A stretch of DNA of 64,000 nucleotides from Acidobacteriota bacterium (GTDB lineage Bacteria > Acidobacteriota > Blastocatellia > RBC074): contig JACPYM010000066.1 in the NCBI GenBank assembly GCA_016196035.1, positions 1 through 64,000 on the forward strand. Direction: 5' to 3'. Below the pieces are notes generated by a model that did no database searches, had not been told where the DNA came from, and saw only the letters and a program-made list of their open reading frames with translations. The translations under genes were made by a program, and so were the position numbers. The first letter of the stretch is position 1; every line of letters begins with the position of its first letter. Below, one piece after another: positions 1 to 10,296 of the stretch.

Positions 1-2
1 AA

Positions 3-1707
3 CGATATGCTTTCTACACACGGATGGTTGCGCTTGGGACTCCTTTCGAGTTTCGTCACCCAAAAGGATAACCCGCTACAACGCAATCATCCGTTTCTTT
101 TTCAATGACCGAGCTTACCCACAAAATCCAGTGGGATCAGAAGTTTGAGGAAGAAGCAGATTGTTTACAAGGCGCTCCCCATGGCATTAGAGAGGAGAGG
201 CCTTGCTTAGCTGAGGGGCCTTGCGGTGGTGTTGCGCAGGTTCCGCCCCGCAATGGTTGTACGCCAGCCGATGGTACTGAGTGTGATTTTGGAGACCTCC
301 TTTTACCATCTGGAAATAATGGGGATCTTTGTTGTAAGGCTTCCCCTATCCTAATTGACCTTTCCGGAAGAGGGTTTAGCCTTAGCGATGTTGTTGGTGG
401 AGTGCCGTTTAACTTAACCGGTAGCAATCCTAGCCTTCAGGCTGCCTGGCCGACCCAAAGTTCTGGCAATGCCTGGCTGGCATTAGACCGTAATGGTAAT
501 GGAACCATAGACGATGGCTTGGAATTGTTTGGCAATTTCACCCAACAATCACCTTACTCTGACGGTGAGAATGGTTTTCACGCATTAGCCGAGTTTGATA
601 AGCCGGAGAACGGCGGTAACGAAGACGGCTGGATTACCAGCGCTGACGGTGTGTTTGCGTCTTTGGCAAGACATTAACCACAATGGAATTTCAGAGCCAG
701 CCGAGCTACTTACCCTTGCTTCGCAAGGCATTACGATGATCTCTTTAGAGTATGTTTCGACGCCGATAGCTGATCAACACGGTAACCAATTCTTGTTTAA
801 GGGGAGAATTATTACGGCAAATGGTGAAAAGGTAATTTATGATGTTTTCTTAAAGTCGGCAGTCATTGCACCCCGTCAGTGGCAAGTCCTAAGGAGTTCA
901 AACAATACCTTGCTAGACCCGCCCCCAACCTTTGGAATTACGAGCGACCTGCCAGTACCGGCTGATTACGATGGTGATGGCAAGGCCGATAGAGCAGTCT
1001 GGCGGTTAAGCGATGGTAATTGGTTCATCGTGAAGAGTTCAAATGACACAACTACTGCTGTGATTACGTGGGGAATCTCCGGTGATGTGCCAGTGCCAAA
1101 AGATTATGATGGTGACGGTAAAGCCGACCTAGCTATCTGGCGGCCATATGAAGGTAATTGGTACATCAAACGCAGCAGTGATAGTCAATATCAGATTACT
1201 CAGTGGGGAGCAGCTTATGCCCCGTACTACGATGTGCCGGTACCCGCTGATTATGATGGCGATGGTAAGGCTGATTTGGCTATTTGGCGTCCCATCGAGG
1301 GTAATTGGTACATCAAGCAGAGTAGCAATGGCGCGAGTGTCATAAAGACCTGGGGTACATCTGGTGATGTTTTAGTGCCAGCTGATTATGATGGTGACGG
1401 TAAAGCTGACTTAGCCGTCTGGCGACCAGCAGAAGGTAACTGGTACATCAAACGCAGTAGTGATGATCAGTATCAGATTATTTCGTGGGGCGCTGGCTTC
1501 GACCCCTATTTCGATATACCTGTCCCCGCCGATTATGATGGCGATGGCAAGGCCGACGTCGCGGTCTGGCGGCGAAGGGAAGGCAACTGGTACATCAAGC
1601 AGAGTAACAATGGCGCAAATGTGATAAAGCAATTAGGAGTAAATGGCAACATGCCGATACCACGAGATTATGATGGTGACGGTAAAGCTGACTTGATAGT
1701 GTGGTGA
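3..1707 (+). pseudogene. Frameshifted FG-GAP repeat surface protein
   Basis: The first readable frame (105-677) carries an acidobacterial-style segment with SPILIDLSGRGFSL and NAWLALDRNGNGTIDDG. It stops at 677, while the continuation LRLWQDINHNGISEPAELL is in another frame from about 655 on, so a frameshift lies near 655-662. From about 940 to 1707 the second frame holds six repeats of about 50 residues around the motif DYDGDGKADLAVWRP, the calcium-binding FG-GAP/VCBS type of extracellular proteins. Upstream, YAFYTRMVALGTPFEFRHP (3-68) and RYNAIIRFFFNDRAYP (from about 74) sit in two further frames, which suggests a second break near 66-74. The 5' part lies outside the window. The last six repeats resemble those at the end of the S8 peptidase at 40093-45726. 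I read it as a decayed secreted protein gene; sequencing error is the alternative. Confidence 0.7.
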
Positions 1708-1830
1708 GTAGGTATACCACAAATATGACTATTAGTTGTTACCTTGATTACGGTATGAACTTATGCTTTACAAAGTTGCTCATGCATATGGTGGGTAGCC
1801 ATGCAGTATGACAGCCTGGAACAGCGGTAA

Positions 1831-2742
1831 TTACCCGGACATATTGGCTGTCACACTTTACCACTCATTGCCCAACGCCCCAGTTTAATCCTCATCTACA
1901 ACGCTTTCACTTCCAGCGCCGCCGCGCCCAATGCGCAGAACACGCGATTGAGTTTGACCAACACGCATCCGGTCAACAAAAGCTATGTGCATCTGTTTTT
2001 TGTGGAGGGCGCGTCGTGCAGCGTGGCGGATGGCTTTGTGTGTCTGACGCCGAATCAGACGACCAGTTTTCTGGCTTCGGATTTGGATCCGGGGACGAGC
2101 GGTTACGTCGTCGCTGTGGCGGTGGATGCGTTGGGCTGCCCGATCAGTTTCAACCATCTGATCGGCGATGAATTCGTAAAATTCAGCAGCGGTCACGCGG
2201 CCAATCTGGGCGCTGAAGCGGCGACGGCGATTGCGGGCGGCTTGCCGCTTTGCGATGGCAATACGACGACGGTTGAGCTGCGTTTTGATGGGAGCAGTTA
2301 CAGCCTGCTGCCGCACGTGCTGGCGGTGGACAATCTGGCTTCGCGCGCGGATGGCAACGAGACGCTGCTGATTTTGAATCGCATCGGCGGCAGTCTGGCG
2401 ACGGGCGCGGCGACGTTGGCGAATGTGTTTGGGATTCTTTATGACGATGCCGAAGCGCCGGTGAGTTTCAGCTTCGCGGCGGCGACTTGCCAGTTGCGCA
2501 GCGTGTTGTCGGGCAGTTCATTGCGCACGGTGCCGCGCTACGAGCAATTCATCCCGGCGGGCCGCACGGGTTGGTTGAAGGCTTCGGTGACAAATTTGGG
2601 CGCAATGACGGGCGCGGTCTTGAACTTCAATGAGAATGCGACGGCGCGGGGCGGGGCGTTCAATCAGGGCCACAACCTGCACAAGCTGACGACGACGAAT
2701 GCGGGGGCGGTGACGATTCCGGTGTTCCCGCCGGGCTGTTGA
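1831..2742 (+). pseudogene. 5'-truncated secreted/surface protein of unknown function
   Basis: The reading frame opens after a TAA at 1828-1830 and has no convincing start or signal peptide. Coding similarity begins at once with [20 protein letters not shown] and runs through to a TGA at 2740-2742. A TTG at 1948 is the first conventional start, but the conserved-looking sequence clearly begins before it, so the 5' end has been lost. The protein part is rich in small polar residues and beta-type segments ([32 protein letters not shown], ending in [10 protein letters not shown]). I recall similar uncharacterised extracellular proteins from Acidobacteriota but no named domain. With the frameshifted gene upstream it makes a small graveyard of surface-protein genes. 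Confidence 0.6.
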
Positions 2743-2756
2743 ATCAATGGATGTTT

Positions 2757-3250
2757 GTGTCAGTAGCCCGCGTGTAAGCAAAGGCCCGACTAGCCTACAG
2801 CGGTTTTCAGTTGAGTGAGTAGATAGGAAACGATTTTGCCCAATGTTTATAGGCTTTCGAAGTTTTTACTTCTACTTATTCCAGCGAAAACCGCTGTAAG
2901 CAAGCCCTTGCTTACGGCTTGTCATTACCAAAATCTGTGCACGAATCCAGCCCGCGAATGCGGGCGGCAGCATAAAGCCTGGGGCGGAGGCGTCAGCCGG
3001 AACCCCAGGACGGCGCCAGATGCAGCCCCAAGCCTGCGAAGTGGGCGGCAGACTTGCGCGCAGTGGAGCACGATCTGCCGCCCGCCATCGCGGGCTGGGC
3101 GCGTAATCGCCAATGTTCCCAGGGTTCCGCGCCACCGCGCTCCACCCTGGGCTTTACACTGCCGCCCACATCCGCGGGCTGAAAACCAGGCGCGCGCGAT
3201 TCGTGCACAGATTTGGGTAATGACGAGACTTACGCGCGGGCTACTGACAC
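2757..3250. repeat. About 494-bp nested palindromic element
   Basis: The outer arms 2757-2779 and 3228-3250 are inverted copies with two mismatches. Next inward, 2918-2946 pairs with 3199-3227 (core AATCTGTGCACGAAT, about two mismatches). Further inward, GGGCGGCAG-type blocks and a CCTGGG block also pair with each other in reverse orientation. A separate 13-bp inverted repeat (TACAGCGGTTTTC, 2796-2808 and 2886-2898) sits in the left half. Short open frames on both strands are by-products of the symmetry; I see no gene. It fills most of the gap between the truncated gene and the CE15 esterase and looks like a non-autonomous mobile palindrome. Confidence 0.75.
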
Positions 3251-3391
3251 CGTACACTGACATGAAAACCGATCTTAGCTTACCTGCTTCGTGCGCTTCA
3301 TTGCTTCGTAGTGCAAGGCTTGTAAAATGCCTGGGCGGCGTTGCTGTGCATTCAGGCGTGGCAGCGCAAAACCCGAAAAGGAGATGTTTCC

Positions 3392-4705
3392 GTGTCGCTC
3401 CAACCATACTCATTCAAATTGACAGCGCTGGCGTGCGCGCTTTGGTTCAGTGTTTTGACGCCATCAGCACGAGCGCAAAACCAGCCCTTCGTCGCCAATT
3501 ATGACGAAGCCAAAGTCGGCAGTTACGAATTGCCCGATCCTTTGCGGCTCGCCAACGGCAACGCTGTCACCGATGCCAAGGCCTGGCGCGCGCGGCGGCA
3601 AGAGATTTTGCGACTCTTTGGCGAGCACGTGTATGGCTTCACGCCCGCGACAAAAACGCGCATTGCGTTTGCTGAAACCAAACGCGACGAGAATGCGCTG
3701 GGCGGCTTGGCCGTGCGCCGCGAAGTCACGGTGTATCTGCTTGGACGCAAGGACGGCCCGCAAATGCATCTGCTGCTCTTTGTGCCAAAAGCGGCCCGGC
3801 AGCCTGCGCCTGTGTTCATGGGGTTGAGCTTCAACGGCAACCACGCCGTGCATCCTGATCCCGGCATCACGCTTTCGACCGCGTGGCTGCCCAATACCAG
3901 AGACGGCGGCGTCGTCAACAACCGCGCCACTGTCAAAGCGCGCGGCAGCGAAGCCAATCGTTGGGCCATCGAAATGATCGTCAAACGCGGTTACGCCGTC
4001 GTGACAGCCTATTGCGGCGATTTGTTCCCCGATCACAACGAAGGCCTGAAAGATTCGATCATCCCACAGCTTTATCGAAACGGGCAGACGGCGCAGGCCG
4101 CCAACGACTGGAATGCGCTGGGCGCGTGGGCGTGGGGGATGAGCCGCGCAATGGATTACATCGAAAAGGACAAGACGCTCGATGCCCGGCGTGTCGCCAT
4201 CATCGGGCATTCACGGCTGGGCAAAGCTACGTTGTGGGCGGGCGCGCAGGATGAACGCTTTGCGCTGGTCATTTCCAATGAAAGTGGCGAAGGCGGCGCG
4301 GCGCTGGCGCGGCGTAATTTCGGCGAGACGGTCGAACGCATCAACACCAGTTTCCCATACTGGTTCAACGCCAATTTCAAACAGTACAACCGCAACGTCG
4401 CGGCGCTGCCCGTTGATCAACACATGCTGCTGGCGCTGATTGCGCCGCGTCCGCTTTACGTCGCTAGTGCCGTCGAAGACCAGTGGTCAGACCCGCGCGG
4501 CGAATTCCTCTCGGCCAAAGCGGCTTCGCCAGTGTATCGCTTGTTGGGCACGGATGGCCTGGGCACGACCGAGATGCCGGGCTTGCAGCAGCCAGTCATG
4601 ACGACCATCGGCTATCACATCCGTGCGGGTAAGCATGATGTCACCGAGTACGATTGGGAACAGTATCTGAACTTCGCCGATAAACATCTGCGGACGAAGA
4701 AATAA
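3392..4705 (+). CDS. Glucuronoyl esterase-like alpha/beta hydrolase (CE15 type), secreted
   Basis: Predicted 437-residue exported hydrolase. The GTG at 3392 is preferred because AAAAGGAGA lies 7-8 bases upstream and the protein then begins with a clean signal peptide (hydrophobic [13 protein letters not shown], cleavage after SARAQ). The motif [16 protein letters not shown] at about residues 270-285 is the nucleophile elbow of carbohydrate esterase family 15. [12 protein letters not shown] follows and a His-containing C-terminal segment ([15 protein letters not shown]) would supply the catalytic His. CE15 enzymes cleave the ester between lignin alcohols and glucuronic acid of xylan, so the role would be plant-biomass breakdown in the periplasm or outside the cell. 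It stands alone, between two palindromic elements. Confidence 0.85.
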   Translation: MSLQPYSFKLTALACALWFSVLTPSARAQNQPFVANYDEAKVGSYELPDPLRLANGNAVTDAKAWRARRQEILRLFGEHVYGFTPATKTRIAFAETKRDENALGGLAVRREVTVYLLGRKDGPQMHLLLFVPKAARQPAPVFMGLSFNGNHAVHPDPGITLSTAWLPNTRDGGVVNNRATVKARGSEANRWAIEMIVKRGYAVVTAYCGDLFPDHNEGLKDSIIPQLYRNGQTAQAANDWNALGAWAWGMSRAMDYIEKDKTLDARRVAIIGHSRLGKATLWAGAQDERFALVISNESGEGGAALARRNFGETVERINTSFPYWFNANFKQYNRNVAALPVDQHMLLALIAPRPLYVASAVEDQWSDPRGEFLSAKAASPVYRLLGTDGLGTTEMPGLQQPVMTTIGYHIRAGKHDVTEYDWEQYLNFADKHLRTKK

Positions 4706-4807
4706 TGTACAGCCGGCTGCCAGCCGGCTGAAAGTTCGCGCGAATTTGGGGCTGGCTTTCGGCCTTACAACGTCTGAGCAGGCAGTTGGCTGGCAGCCGA
4801 CTGTACA
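4706..4807. repeat. Palindromic element, 20-bp arms
   Basis: TGTACAGCCGGCTGCCAGCC at 4706-4725 is matched in reverse by 4788-4807 with one mismatch. The left arm additionally contains its own small repeat of CCGGCTG. It starts directly after the TAA of the CE15 gene and ends 13 bases before the ABC permease start, so it is nearly the entire intergenic region and may act as a terminator or mRNA stabiliser. Confidence 0.75.
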
Positions 4808-4820
4808 TTGCGGCAAACAA

Positions 4821-6401
4821 ATGATGAGCTTTGTTGACATCCTCATGCTGGCGCTGCGCAATTTGCGCCAGGCCAAACTGCGCACGGCGCTGACCGTCAT
4901 CGGCGTCGTCGTCGGCGTTGCCGCGATTATTACGATGGTCAGTTTCGGCATCGGCTTGCAGCGCAACATCATCGGCCAGGCCTTTGCGCGACTGGATGCC
5001 TTCACTGCAATCACCGTGTTGGGCGCGGATACGGAAGACCTGCTGGCGTTGAACGAAGGGCGCACCGCGTTGGATGAAGACGAAGAGGGAGCCGCAAAGC
5101 CTGGGAATGCCGAAGCCGTAGCCAGCCCCGCGCCGAGTGCAACTCCGGCCAGCAATGGCCCACCGAATGCGCCCAGCCGGCCGCGCCGCGTGTTGGATGA
5201 AACGACGCTCGCCGAGATTGGTAGGCTGAAGGGCGTGCGGTTTGTCGCGCCAATTGTGACGTTCAATTGCTTCACGCGCTTTAACGACCGCACGCGGGTG
5301 CAAACGATTGCCGGGGCGACGGTGGGCGATGATCCGCGTTTCAAAACCTTTCTGGCGGGCGGCGGTTTCCGCACTGCCGATGCGCACGAAGCCGTCATCA
5401 ACGAAAACTTCCTCACCGCGTTTTCGCCGGAAGCCTTTCGCCGTCGCCGTAATCGCCGGGGCGGGCCACCACAAGGCGGGCCGTTTCAAGCCACTTCGAC
5501 CAAGAGCGATGAAGAGCGCGTGCGCGATGCGCAAGCCGCCCTGGGCAAAGAGCTTACGCTGCTCTCGCAACCCGGCGCAGCAAGTGTGACGGGCAGCATC
5601 TTTGGCATTCCGTTGCTCAATCCCGCTTCGACACCCATTGGCGTGGCTGATGACAGCCGCCTTGAGAAACATGCCTTTCGCATTGTCGGCGTGCTGAAAA
5701 CCGAAGGCGGCTTGAATTTCAGCCCCTTCGGCAATGCCAATTTCTTTTTGCCGCTGGAACAGGCCAAACGCTTGCGGCTGGCGAATCTGTCGCCGATGGA
5801 ACGCATGGGCGAGGCGCTGACCGGGCATGACGATGTGCCTAGCTATCGCGCGTTGGAATTGCGCGTCACCGATCCGAGCCAGATCAAACCCGTCACCGCC
5901 GCCTTGGAAAAGCTGGGCCTGCGCGCATTTTCAGTCACGACCCAACTCGAAGAGATCGAACGCATCTTCCTGATCATCAACAGCAGTCTGGCGTTGATTG
6001 GCGGCATCGCCTTGCTGGTGGCGTCGTTCGGCATTTCGAACACGATGATTATGTCCATCCGCGAACGCACGCGCGAGATCGGCATTATGAAAGCCATCGG
6101 CGGTTCGGACGGCGAGATCATGAAAATCTTTTTTGTCGAAGCCAGCCTGATTGGCCTGCTGGGTGGGACGTTGGGCGTGCTGGCGGGCTGGGGCGTAGAC
6201 CGTTTGGCCAACACGCTGGCCAACCAGTGGATCGTGCGGCAAGCAGGCCAAACCATGCGCCACATCGAATTCTTTTCGATCCCCTGGTTTTTGTCGGGCG
6301 GCGCGATCCTGTTCGCCGTGTTCATCAGCCTGATTGCGGCGATCTATCCGGCCTCGCGCGCCGCCAAAGTAGACCCGATCAAGGCACTGCGCTATGAGTA
6401 A
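4821..6401 (+). CDS. ABC transporter permease, MacB/FtsX type
   Basis: About 526 residues. The ATG at 4821 (or 4824) is chosen because the family N-terminus follows at once: ILMLALRNLRQAKLRTALT, then the first membrane helix with GVVVGVAAIITMVSFGIG. A long periplasmic MacB-PCD-like domain covers about residues 55-380. It has a Pro/Ala-rich low-complexity stretch near residues 85-120 and an unusual basic, Gly-rich stretch (FRRRRNRRGGPPQGG). Three C-terminal helices follow from about residue 385 in the FtsX arrangement, with the cytoplasmic SIRERTREIGIMKAIGG loop and the ending SRAAKVDPIKALRYE. Such permeases act with a MacB-like ATPase in export or mechanotransmission; no ATPase gene is adjacent here. 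No good ribosome-binding site is seen. Confidence 0.88.
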   Translation: MMSFVDILMLALRNLRQAKLRTALTVIGVVVGVAAIITMVSFGIGLQRNIIGQAFARLDAFTAITVLGADTEDLLALNEGRTALDEDEEGAAKPGNAEAVASPAPSATPASNGPPNAPSRPRRVLDETTLAEIGRLKGVRFVAPIVTFNCFTRFNDRTRVQTIAGATVGDDPRFKTFLAGGGFRTADAHEAVINENFLTAFSPEAFRRRRNRRGGPPQGGPFQATSTKSDEERVRDAQAALGKELTLLSQPGAASVTGSIFGIPLLNPASTPIGVADDSRLEKHAFRIVGVLKTEGGLNFSPFGNANFFLPLEQAKRLRLANLSPMERMGEALTGHDDVPSYRALELRVTDPSQIKPVTAALEKLGLRAFSVTTQLEEIERIFLIINSSLALIGGIALLVASFGISNTMIMSIRERTREIGIMKAIGGSDGEIMKIFFVEASLIGLLGGTLGVLAGWGVDRLANTLANQWIVRQAGQTMRHIEFFSIPWFLSGGAILFAVFISLIAAIYPASRAAKVDPIKALRYE

Positions 6402-6622
6402 TGCAGTGCCGGTTGTGCAAGTGAATTTTACGTTGGCTGGGCCGTCGAGATTCTTTGTCGAAGCGGTTGACTACACGGGGTTTCGGCCAGAGAATCACCG
6501 CCGTAACGAAACAAATTAAGCACCACTAGAGAGCAGTTGCGACGCGCGGGCGAGGCGCGTCCTACTCCTCTCAAAACGAAGAAAAATACCCCCCCTTCCT
6601 GAAGCAACATTCGGAGGGAACC

Positions 6623-7618
6623 ATGAAAGTCCATCGTATTGTGCGGCGCTTTGTGCGGCAGCTATGCGGGCAAAGCTGTCTGGCGCTGCTGTGGTTATTG
6701 GGCGTGGCTGCCCTTGTGCAAGCCCAGACCGCCAGGTCTGCGAACGAGGCTGTGCTCAGCCTCGACACGCAGGTTGTGTCGCTGACCGTCACCGTCAGCG
6801 ACAAACAGGGCCGCCATGTGTCCGGCCTGGAGCAAGGCGCGTTTGCCTTGTTTGAAGACCAAGTGGCCCAGGAAATCAGCTACTTCACCAATACCGACAC
6901 ACCGGCTTCGATTGTCGTCGTGTTCGATTTGTCGGGTTCGATGCGCGACGAAAAGATCAAACGCTCCCAACTGGCGCTCGAACGCTTTTTGCAGAACTGC
7001 CACGCCGATGACGAGTATTCGTTGATCGGGTTCAACGACCACGCCTGGGTGGCGTTAGACCGCACACGCGATCCGCAGCAGTTATTGCGGCAATTCAGTA
7101 GCGTGAAACCGGAAGGGAATACGGCGCTTTATGACGCCGTCGCGTTGGGCTTGCGGCAGTTGGAAAAGGCTCGTTATCCCCGGCGCGTGCTGTTGGTCAT
7201 CAGCGATGGCGACGACAATCATTCGCGCGCCAGTTTGCGCCAGATCAAACGCCAGGTGAATGAATCCGCTGCGTTGATCTATGCCATTGGCGTGCATGAT
7301 TTTTCGTTGCGCAACCAAATCGGCGGATTGATTCTGCACGAACTGACAGAGCCGAGTGGCGGCAAGGCGTTCTTCCCGAAAGATGGCGAGGCCATGTCGG
7401 AGGCGTTTGAAAAGATCGCGCTCGAATTGCGGCAGCAGTATTCCATTGGCTATACGCCGTCGAATTTTTCCGCCGACGGCAAGTGGCGCAAGCTGAAAGT
7501 CAAAGTCACACCGCCTCCCGAAACGCCGGGCATCGTCGTGCGCGCCCGCGTAGGCTATTACGCCAATCCCAAACGACCCGGGGCCGCTGCCGAAGAAGTC
7601 GAAGCGGCGCATCGCTAG
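6623..7618 (+). CDS. VWA-domain protein of the VWFA-related Acidobacterial type
   Basis: 331 residues. The ATG at 6623 follows GGAGGG by four bases. The N-terminus has an Arg-rich stretch and a hydrophobic segment ([17 protein letters not shown]) that reads as a signal peptide. A short beta domain follows ([18 protein letters not shown]). The VWA domain has a complete MIDAS start DLSGSM at about residue 110, the Thr-loop segment [11 protein letters not shown] and the SDGDDNHS motif. The tail segment [27 protein letters not shown] is typical of TIGR03436, the acidobacterial VWFA-related family. It is presumed to act outside the inner membrane; its partner is unknown. The gene ends four bases into the convergent OsmC-like gene. 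Confidence 0.9.
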   Translation: MKVHRIVRRFVRQLCGQSCLALLWLLGVAALVQAQTARSANEAVLSLDTQVVSLTVTVSDKQGRHVSGLEQGAFALFEDQVAQEISYFTNTDTPASIVVVFDLSGSMRDEKIKRSQLALERFLQNCHADDEYSLIGFNDHAWVALDRTRDPQQLLRQFSSVKPEGNTALYDAVALGLRQLEKARYPRRVLLVISDGDDNHSRASLRQIKRQVNESAALIYAIGVHDFSLRNQIGGLILHELTEPSGGKAFFPKDGEAMSEAFEKIALELRQQYSIGYTPSNFSADGKWRKLKVKVTPPPETPGIVVRARVGYYANPKRPGAAAEEVEAAHR

Positions 7619-8085
7619 TCGTTTTGTTGGATGGTTGCCGGCGGGCGAACGATCAGCGCGTCTTCGACGTGCGGGTCACTGTGCAAAGTGATGTGCACCG
7701 GGCAGCGGTTGGCGATGTAAAGCAAACGTTCGCGCTGCTCTTCGGTCACTGCGCCGGTGACGTAAATCAAGCGGCTGATGTGTTGAATCTCTTTTTTCGC
7801 GGCCTTCTGTTCGTCGCTGCACGATTCGCAATCGTCCGCGTGAATGCGGTCGAAACTTAGCAGCACCTCGACCTCGGTGATTGGCAGTTGCTTGCGTTCG
7901 ATATACATCCTGAGCGTCATCGCCGTGCACGCGCCCAACGCCGAGAGCAGCAATTCATACGGCGACATCCCTTCATCGGTGCCACCTGCTTTGACCGGCT
8001 CGTCGGCCACCAGCGTGTGCGCCCCCGCCGTGATTTGGGTGCGGAAGCCATCGGCCAGCGCCAGTTTTACGCGAACATCATTCAT
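7615..8085 (-). CDS. OsmC/Ohr family protein
   Basis: 156 residues, close to the normal family length. The N-terminal part [23 protein letters not shown] carries the first redox cysteine of OsmC proteins, and the second lies in [12 protein letters not shown] near the C-terminus. OsmC/Ohr proteins are cytoplasmic thiol peroxidases that reduce organic hydroperoxides. A charged insert [16 protein letters not shown] in the middle (residues about 83-98) marks the OsmC subgroup more than Ohr. The gene converges on the VWA gene with a 4-bp overlap of the stop codons and is probably monocistronic. Confidence 0.85.
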   Translation of the reverse strand: MNDVRVKLALADGFRTQITAGAHTLVADEPVKAGGTDEGMSPYELLLSALGACTAMTLRMYIERKQLPITEVEVLLSFDRIHADDCESCSDEQKAAKKEIQHISRLIYVTGAVTEEQRERLLYIANRCPVHITLHSDPHVEDALIVRPPATIQQND

Positions 8086-8108
8086 TGTGCTTCCTCGGAA
8101 AAGACCCG

Positions 8109-8162
8109 CCGCAGATTATCGCAGAAAGGCGCAGATCAGCGTTTGTCTGCGATAATCTGCGG
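8109..8162. repeat. 17-bp perfect inverted repeat between OsmC and decarboxylase genes
   Basis: CCGCAGATTATCGCAGA (8109-8125) and its exact complement (8146-8162) flank a 20-base spacer. It lies upstream of the OsmC gene start and downstream of the decarboxylase stop, so in the minus direction it could terminate decarboxylase transcription. No T-run follows. Confidence 0.7.
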
Positions 8163-8193
8163 CTCAGGTTTTCGTTGCTTCAGAGGCGCGCCA

Positions 8194-9633
8194 TCACAAC
8201 AGTGGCAACTCTGCCGTGAGCAGTTGCAGCCCCAGAATTTTCCAGCGCGCAATCGCCGCGCGGATGTCGTCTTCGGTCGTGCGCGGATTGATCGTGCACA
8301 TGCGCAGCACCGTTTGGCCGCGCAGGATCGTCGAACTGGCGAAGGCAAACCCGTCTTCGCGCACGGCATTGACGAGTTGCTGATTCAACCTGTCGAGTTC
8401 ACTTTCGCCCACACCCACAGGCGCAAAGCGAAAGGCGACGATGCCCAGCGTGGCGGGCGAAACGATTTGCCAGCAGGCGTCTTCGCGCAACACTTGCTCG
8501 GCCAATTCCGCCAATTCCAGCCCGCGCGCCACCGCCGCGCGAAAGGCCGCGACGCCAAAGGCCTTGAACGAGAGCCACAATTTCAACGCGCGGAAGCTGC
8601 GCGTCAGTTGATAACCCTGCTCGTAAAAATTGACCTCGGCCATATTGAGTTGCGTGTCTTCCAGATATTCCGGCAGCACGTGAAAGGTCTGCTTCAACCA
8701 GCGCACATCGCGCACCAGCACGCAGCCGATTTCGTAGGTCTGAAACAGCCACTTGTGCGGATCGAGCGCCAGCGAATCCACTTCGCCCAATCCCGCCAAT
8801 AATGCTTGGCCGCGTTCGCACAACACCGCCGCCACGCCATACGCGCCGTCAACGTGCAGCCATAAATCTTCAGCGCGGCAAAACTGCACCAGTTCCGGCA
8901 GCGGATCAATCGCGCCTGTGTTGGTCGCCCCCGCATTGGCGATCACGCAAAAGGGCCGCCTGCCATTGGCGCGGTCAGCGGTGACAGCGGCTTGCAACGC
9001 GGCCAATGGCAGGCGATACGCCGCATCGCTCGGCAGCTTGCACAACTGTTCGGGCGCAAAGCCCAACACGCGCAAGGCACGTTCAGAGGCCGAGTGCGTT
9101 TGATCTGAAAAGTAAACGACCGCATCGGCGAAGCGGTCATTCAGCTTGACGTGGCGCGCCACGGCCAGCGCCGTCAAATTGGCCGCTGACCCGCCCGACA
9201 CGAAATGCCCGCCCGCCGTTGCAGGCAAGCCGCACAATTCGCGCAACCAATCCACCGTTACCAATTCGATTTGCGCGGGCGCCGAACCGCCCAGCCACGA
9301 GCCTACAAAAGGATTGAAGCCGCTCATCAGCACATCGGCCAGCACGCTGACAAAATTGACCGGCGTCGGGATGAAGGCGAAAAAACGCGGATGCCCGATG
9401 TTGCCCATAAACGGCCAGACATCGCGCTGCAATTGCGCGAAGAGTGTTTCAATGCCGGTTGGCGCTTCGGGCAAGGGCTCGCGCAAGCGGGCTTCGAGTT
9501 CGGCGCGCGTGCCGACGCGGATGGCGGGTTTGTCGTTGAGTTGTTCAAAGTGGGCGACGATCTCGTCAATGGCTTGGTAGCCGAGACGGCGCATTTCTGC
9601 GGGTGAGAGATCGAGTTGATCGTTGTTGGGCAT
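8194..9633 (-). CDS. Group II pyridoxal-phosphate decarboxylase (aromatic amino acid decarboxylase-like)
   Basis: 479 residues, the usual length for this family. The N-terminal segment MRRLGYQAIDEIVAHFEQL and the middle GNIGHPRFFAFIPTP match aromatic-L-amino-acid decarboxylases. SGGSAANLTALAVAR binds the cofactor phosphate, HVDGAYG holds the Asp that contacts the pyridine nitrogen, and DPHKWLFQTYEIGCVL contains the Schiff-base lysine. The C-terminal segment ends near NPRTTEDDIRAAI. The reaction is loss of the alpha-carboxyl group from an amino acid; whether the substrate is Tyr, Trp, Phe, Glu or Asp cannot be told from motifs. It lies just downstream of the vapC gene on the same strand with a 6-base gap, so read-through is possible. 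Confidence 0.9.
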   Translation of the reverse strand: MPNNDQLDLSPAEMRRLGYQAIDEIVAHFEQLNDKPAIRVGTRAELEARLREPLPEAPTGIETLFAQLQRDVWPFMGNIGHPRFFAFIPTPVNFVSVLADVLMSGFNPFVGSWLGGSAPAQIELVTVDWLRELCGLPATAGGHFVSGGSAANLTALAVARHVKLNDRFADAVVYFSDQTHSASERALRVLGFAPEQLCKLPSDAAYRLPLAALQAAVTADRANGRRPFCVIANAGATNTGAIDPLPELVQFCRAEDLWLHVDGAYGVAAVLCERGQALLAGLGEVDSLALDPHKWLFQTYEIGCVLVRDVRWLKQTFHVLPEYLEDTQLNMAEVNFYEQGYQLTRSFRALKLWLSFKAFGVAAFRAAVARGLELAELAEQVLREDACWQIVSPATLGIVAFRFAPVGVGESELDRLNQQLVNAVREDGFAFASSTILRGQTVLRMCTINPRTTEDDIRAAIARWKILGLQLLTAELPLL

Positions 9634-9639
9634 TACTGG

Positions 9640-10032
9640 TTAAGGCGCGATCTGAACGTTCGGGTAGCGCTGAATCTTCCCATCCAGCGTGACCAGCAGG
9701 CAGCCGTAAATTCTGGCCGTGGCGACAATCAGTTGATCCGCTGGATCGCGATGGAAATTGCCGGGCAGATGATTGGACTCGACCGCAATTTCCGGTGTCA
9801 GGTCTAGCAGTTGGATACCCGGTTCAGCCAAGGCAAAGTTGAACCAATCTTTGATCGGGAAAGGCAGCGGCAATCTACCCAACAGGTCGAGTTTCGCCAC
9901 CTCCCAGCACGAAAAGACGCTGACTCCCAGCCCTTGCGTGACGTGTGCTTGCACATAGGCTCGCTGCGCCGCCGGAAGCTGACTATCCCGATGCACCCAC
10001 CAAACCCAAATATGCGTATCAAGCACGATCAT
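9640..10032 (-). CDS. vapC: VapC-like PIN-domain toxin
   Basis: 130 residues. The start ATG at 10032 overlaps the antitoxin stop in an ATGA arrangement, which supports translational coupling; an upstream start five codons earlier is less likely. The PIN fold is visible from MIVLDTHIWVWWV (first acidic residue), through SCWEVAKLDLLGRL (conserved Glu), to DPADQLIVATARIYGCLLVTLD (the distal acidic cluster). PIN toxins are Mg-dependent RNases that cut tRNA or rRNA and stop growth when freed from the antitoxin. Confidence 0.88.
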   Translation of the reverse strand: MIVLDTHIWVWWVHRDSQLPAAQRAYVQAHVTQGLGVSVFSCWEVAKLDLLGRLPLPFPIKDWFNFALAEPGIQLLDLTPEIAVESNHLPGNFHRDPADQLIVATARIYGCLLVTLDGKIQRYPNVQIAP

Positions 10033-10271
10033 CGGTAAATTTCCCAATCACTTTCCGGCACGGCAGGCTCAAAGGGGTCGTGGTAGACGATGGGCATACC
10101 GCGCAATGGATAGCGCTCTGCTTCATTCTTCGCGTCAGTCTCGGCACTTGGCGCTTGGAAAAAACTTGAACGCACGATGACCTCGACCCGTTCTCCGGTC
10201 AGGAAAGGCAGATTGCTCAAGGTCAAGCTGCCGTCCGGCGCGACTGTTGTTTCGACACGATAAGCTTGCAT
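10029..10271 (-). CDS. Antitoxin partner of the VapC-like toxin
   Basis: About 80 residues if started at the ATG at 10271, which has GGAG six bases upstream; the ATG at 10283 is the alternative. The N-terminus MQAYRVETTVAPDGSLTLSN followed by LPFLTGERVEVIVR looks like the AbrB/SpoVT-type or other small beta DNA-binding antitoxin often paired with PIN toxins. The acidic, Pro-rich tail (HDPFEPAVPESDWEIYR) would bind the toxin. The stop overlaps the vapC start. The antitoxin class is inferred from context and shape, not a clear motif. Confidence 0.75.
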   Translation of the reverse strand: MQAYRVETTVAPDGSLTLSNLPFLTGERVEVIVRSSFFQAPSAETDAKNEAERYPLRGMPIVYHDPFEPAVPESDWEIYR

Positions 10272-10296
10272 TGTTTTCTCCATTAAACACTTCCTA

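Noticed and set aside
2836-3504. 222-codon plus-strand frame
   Set aside because: Most of it is the palindromic element; symmetric Cys/Arg-rich translation on both strands and no ribosome site.
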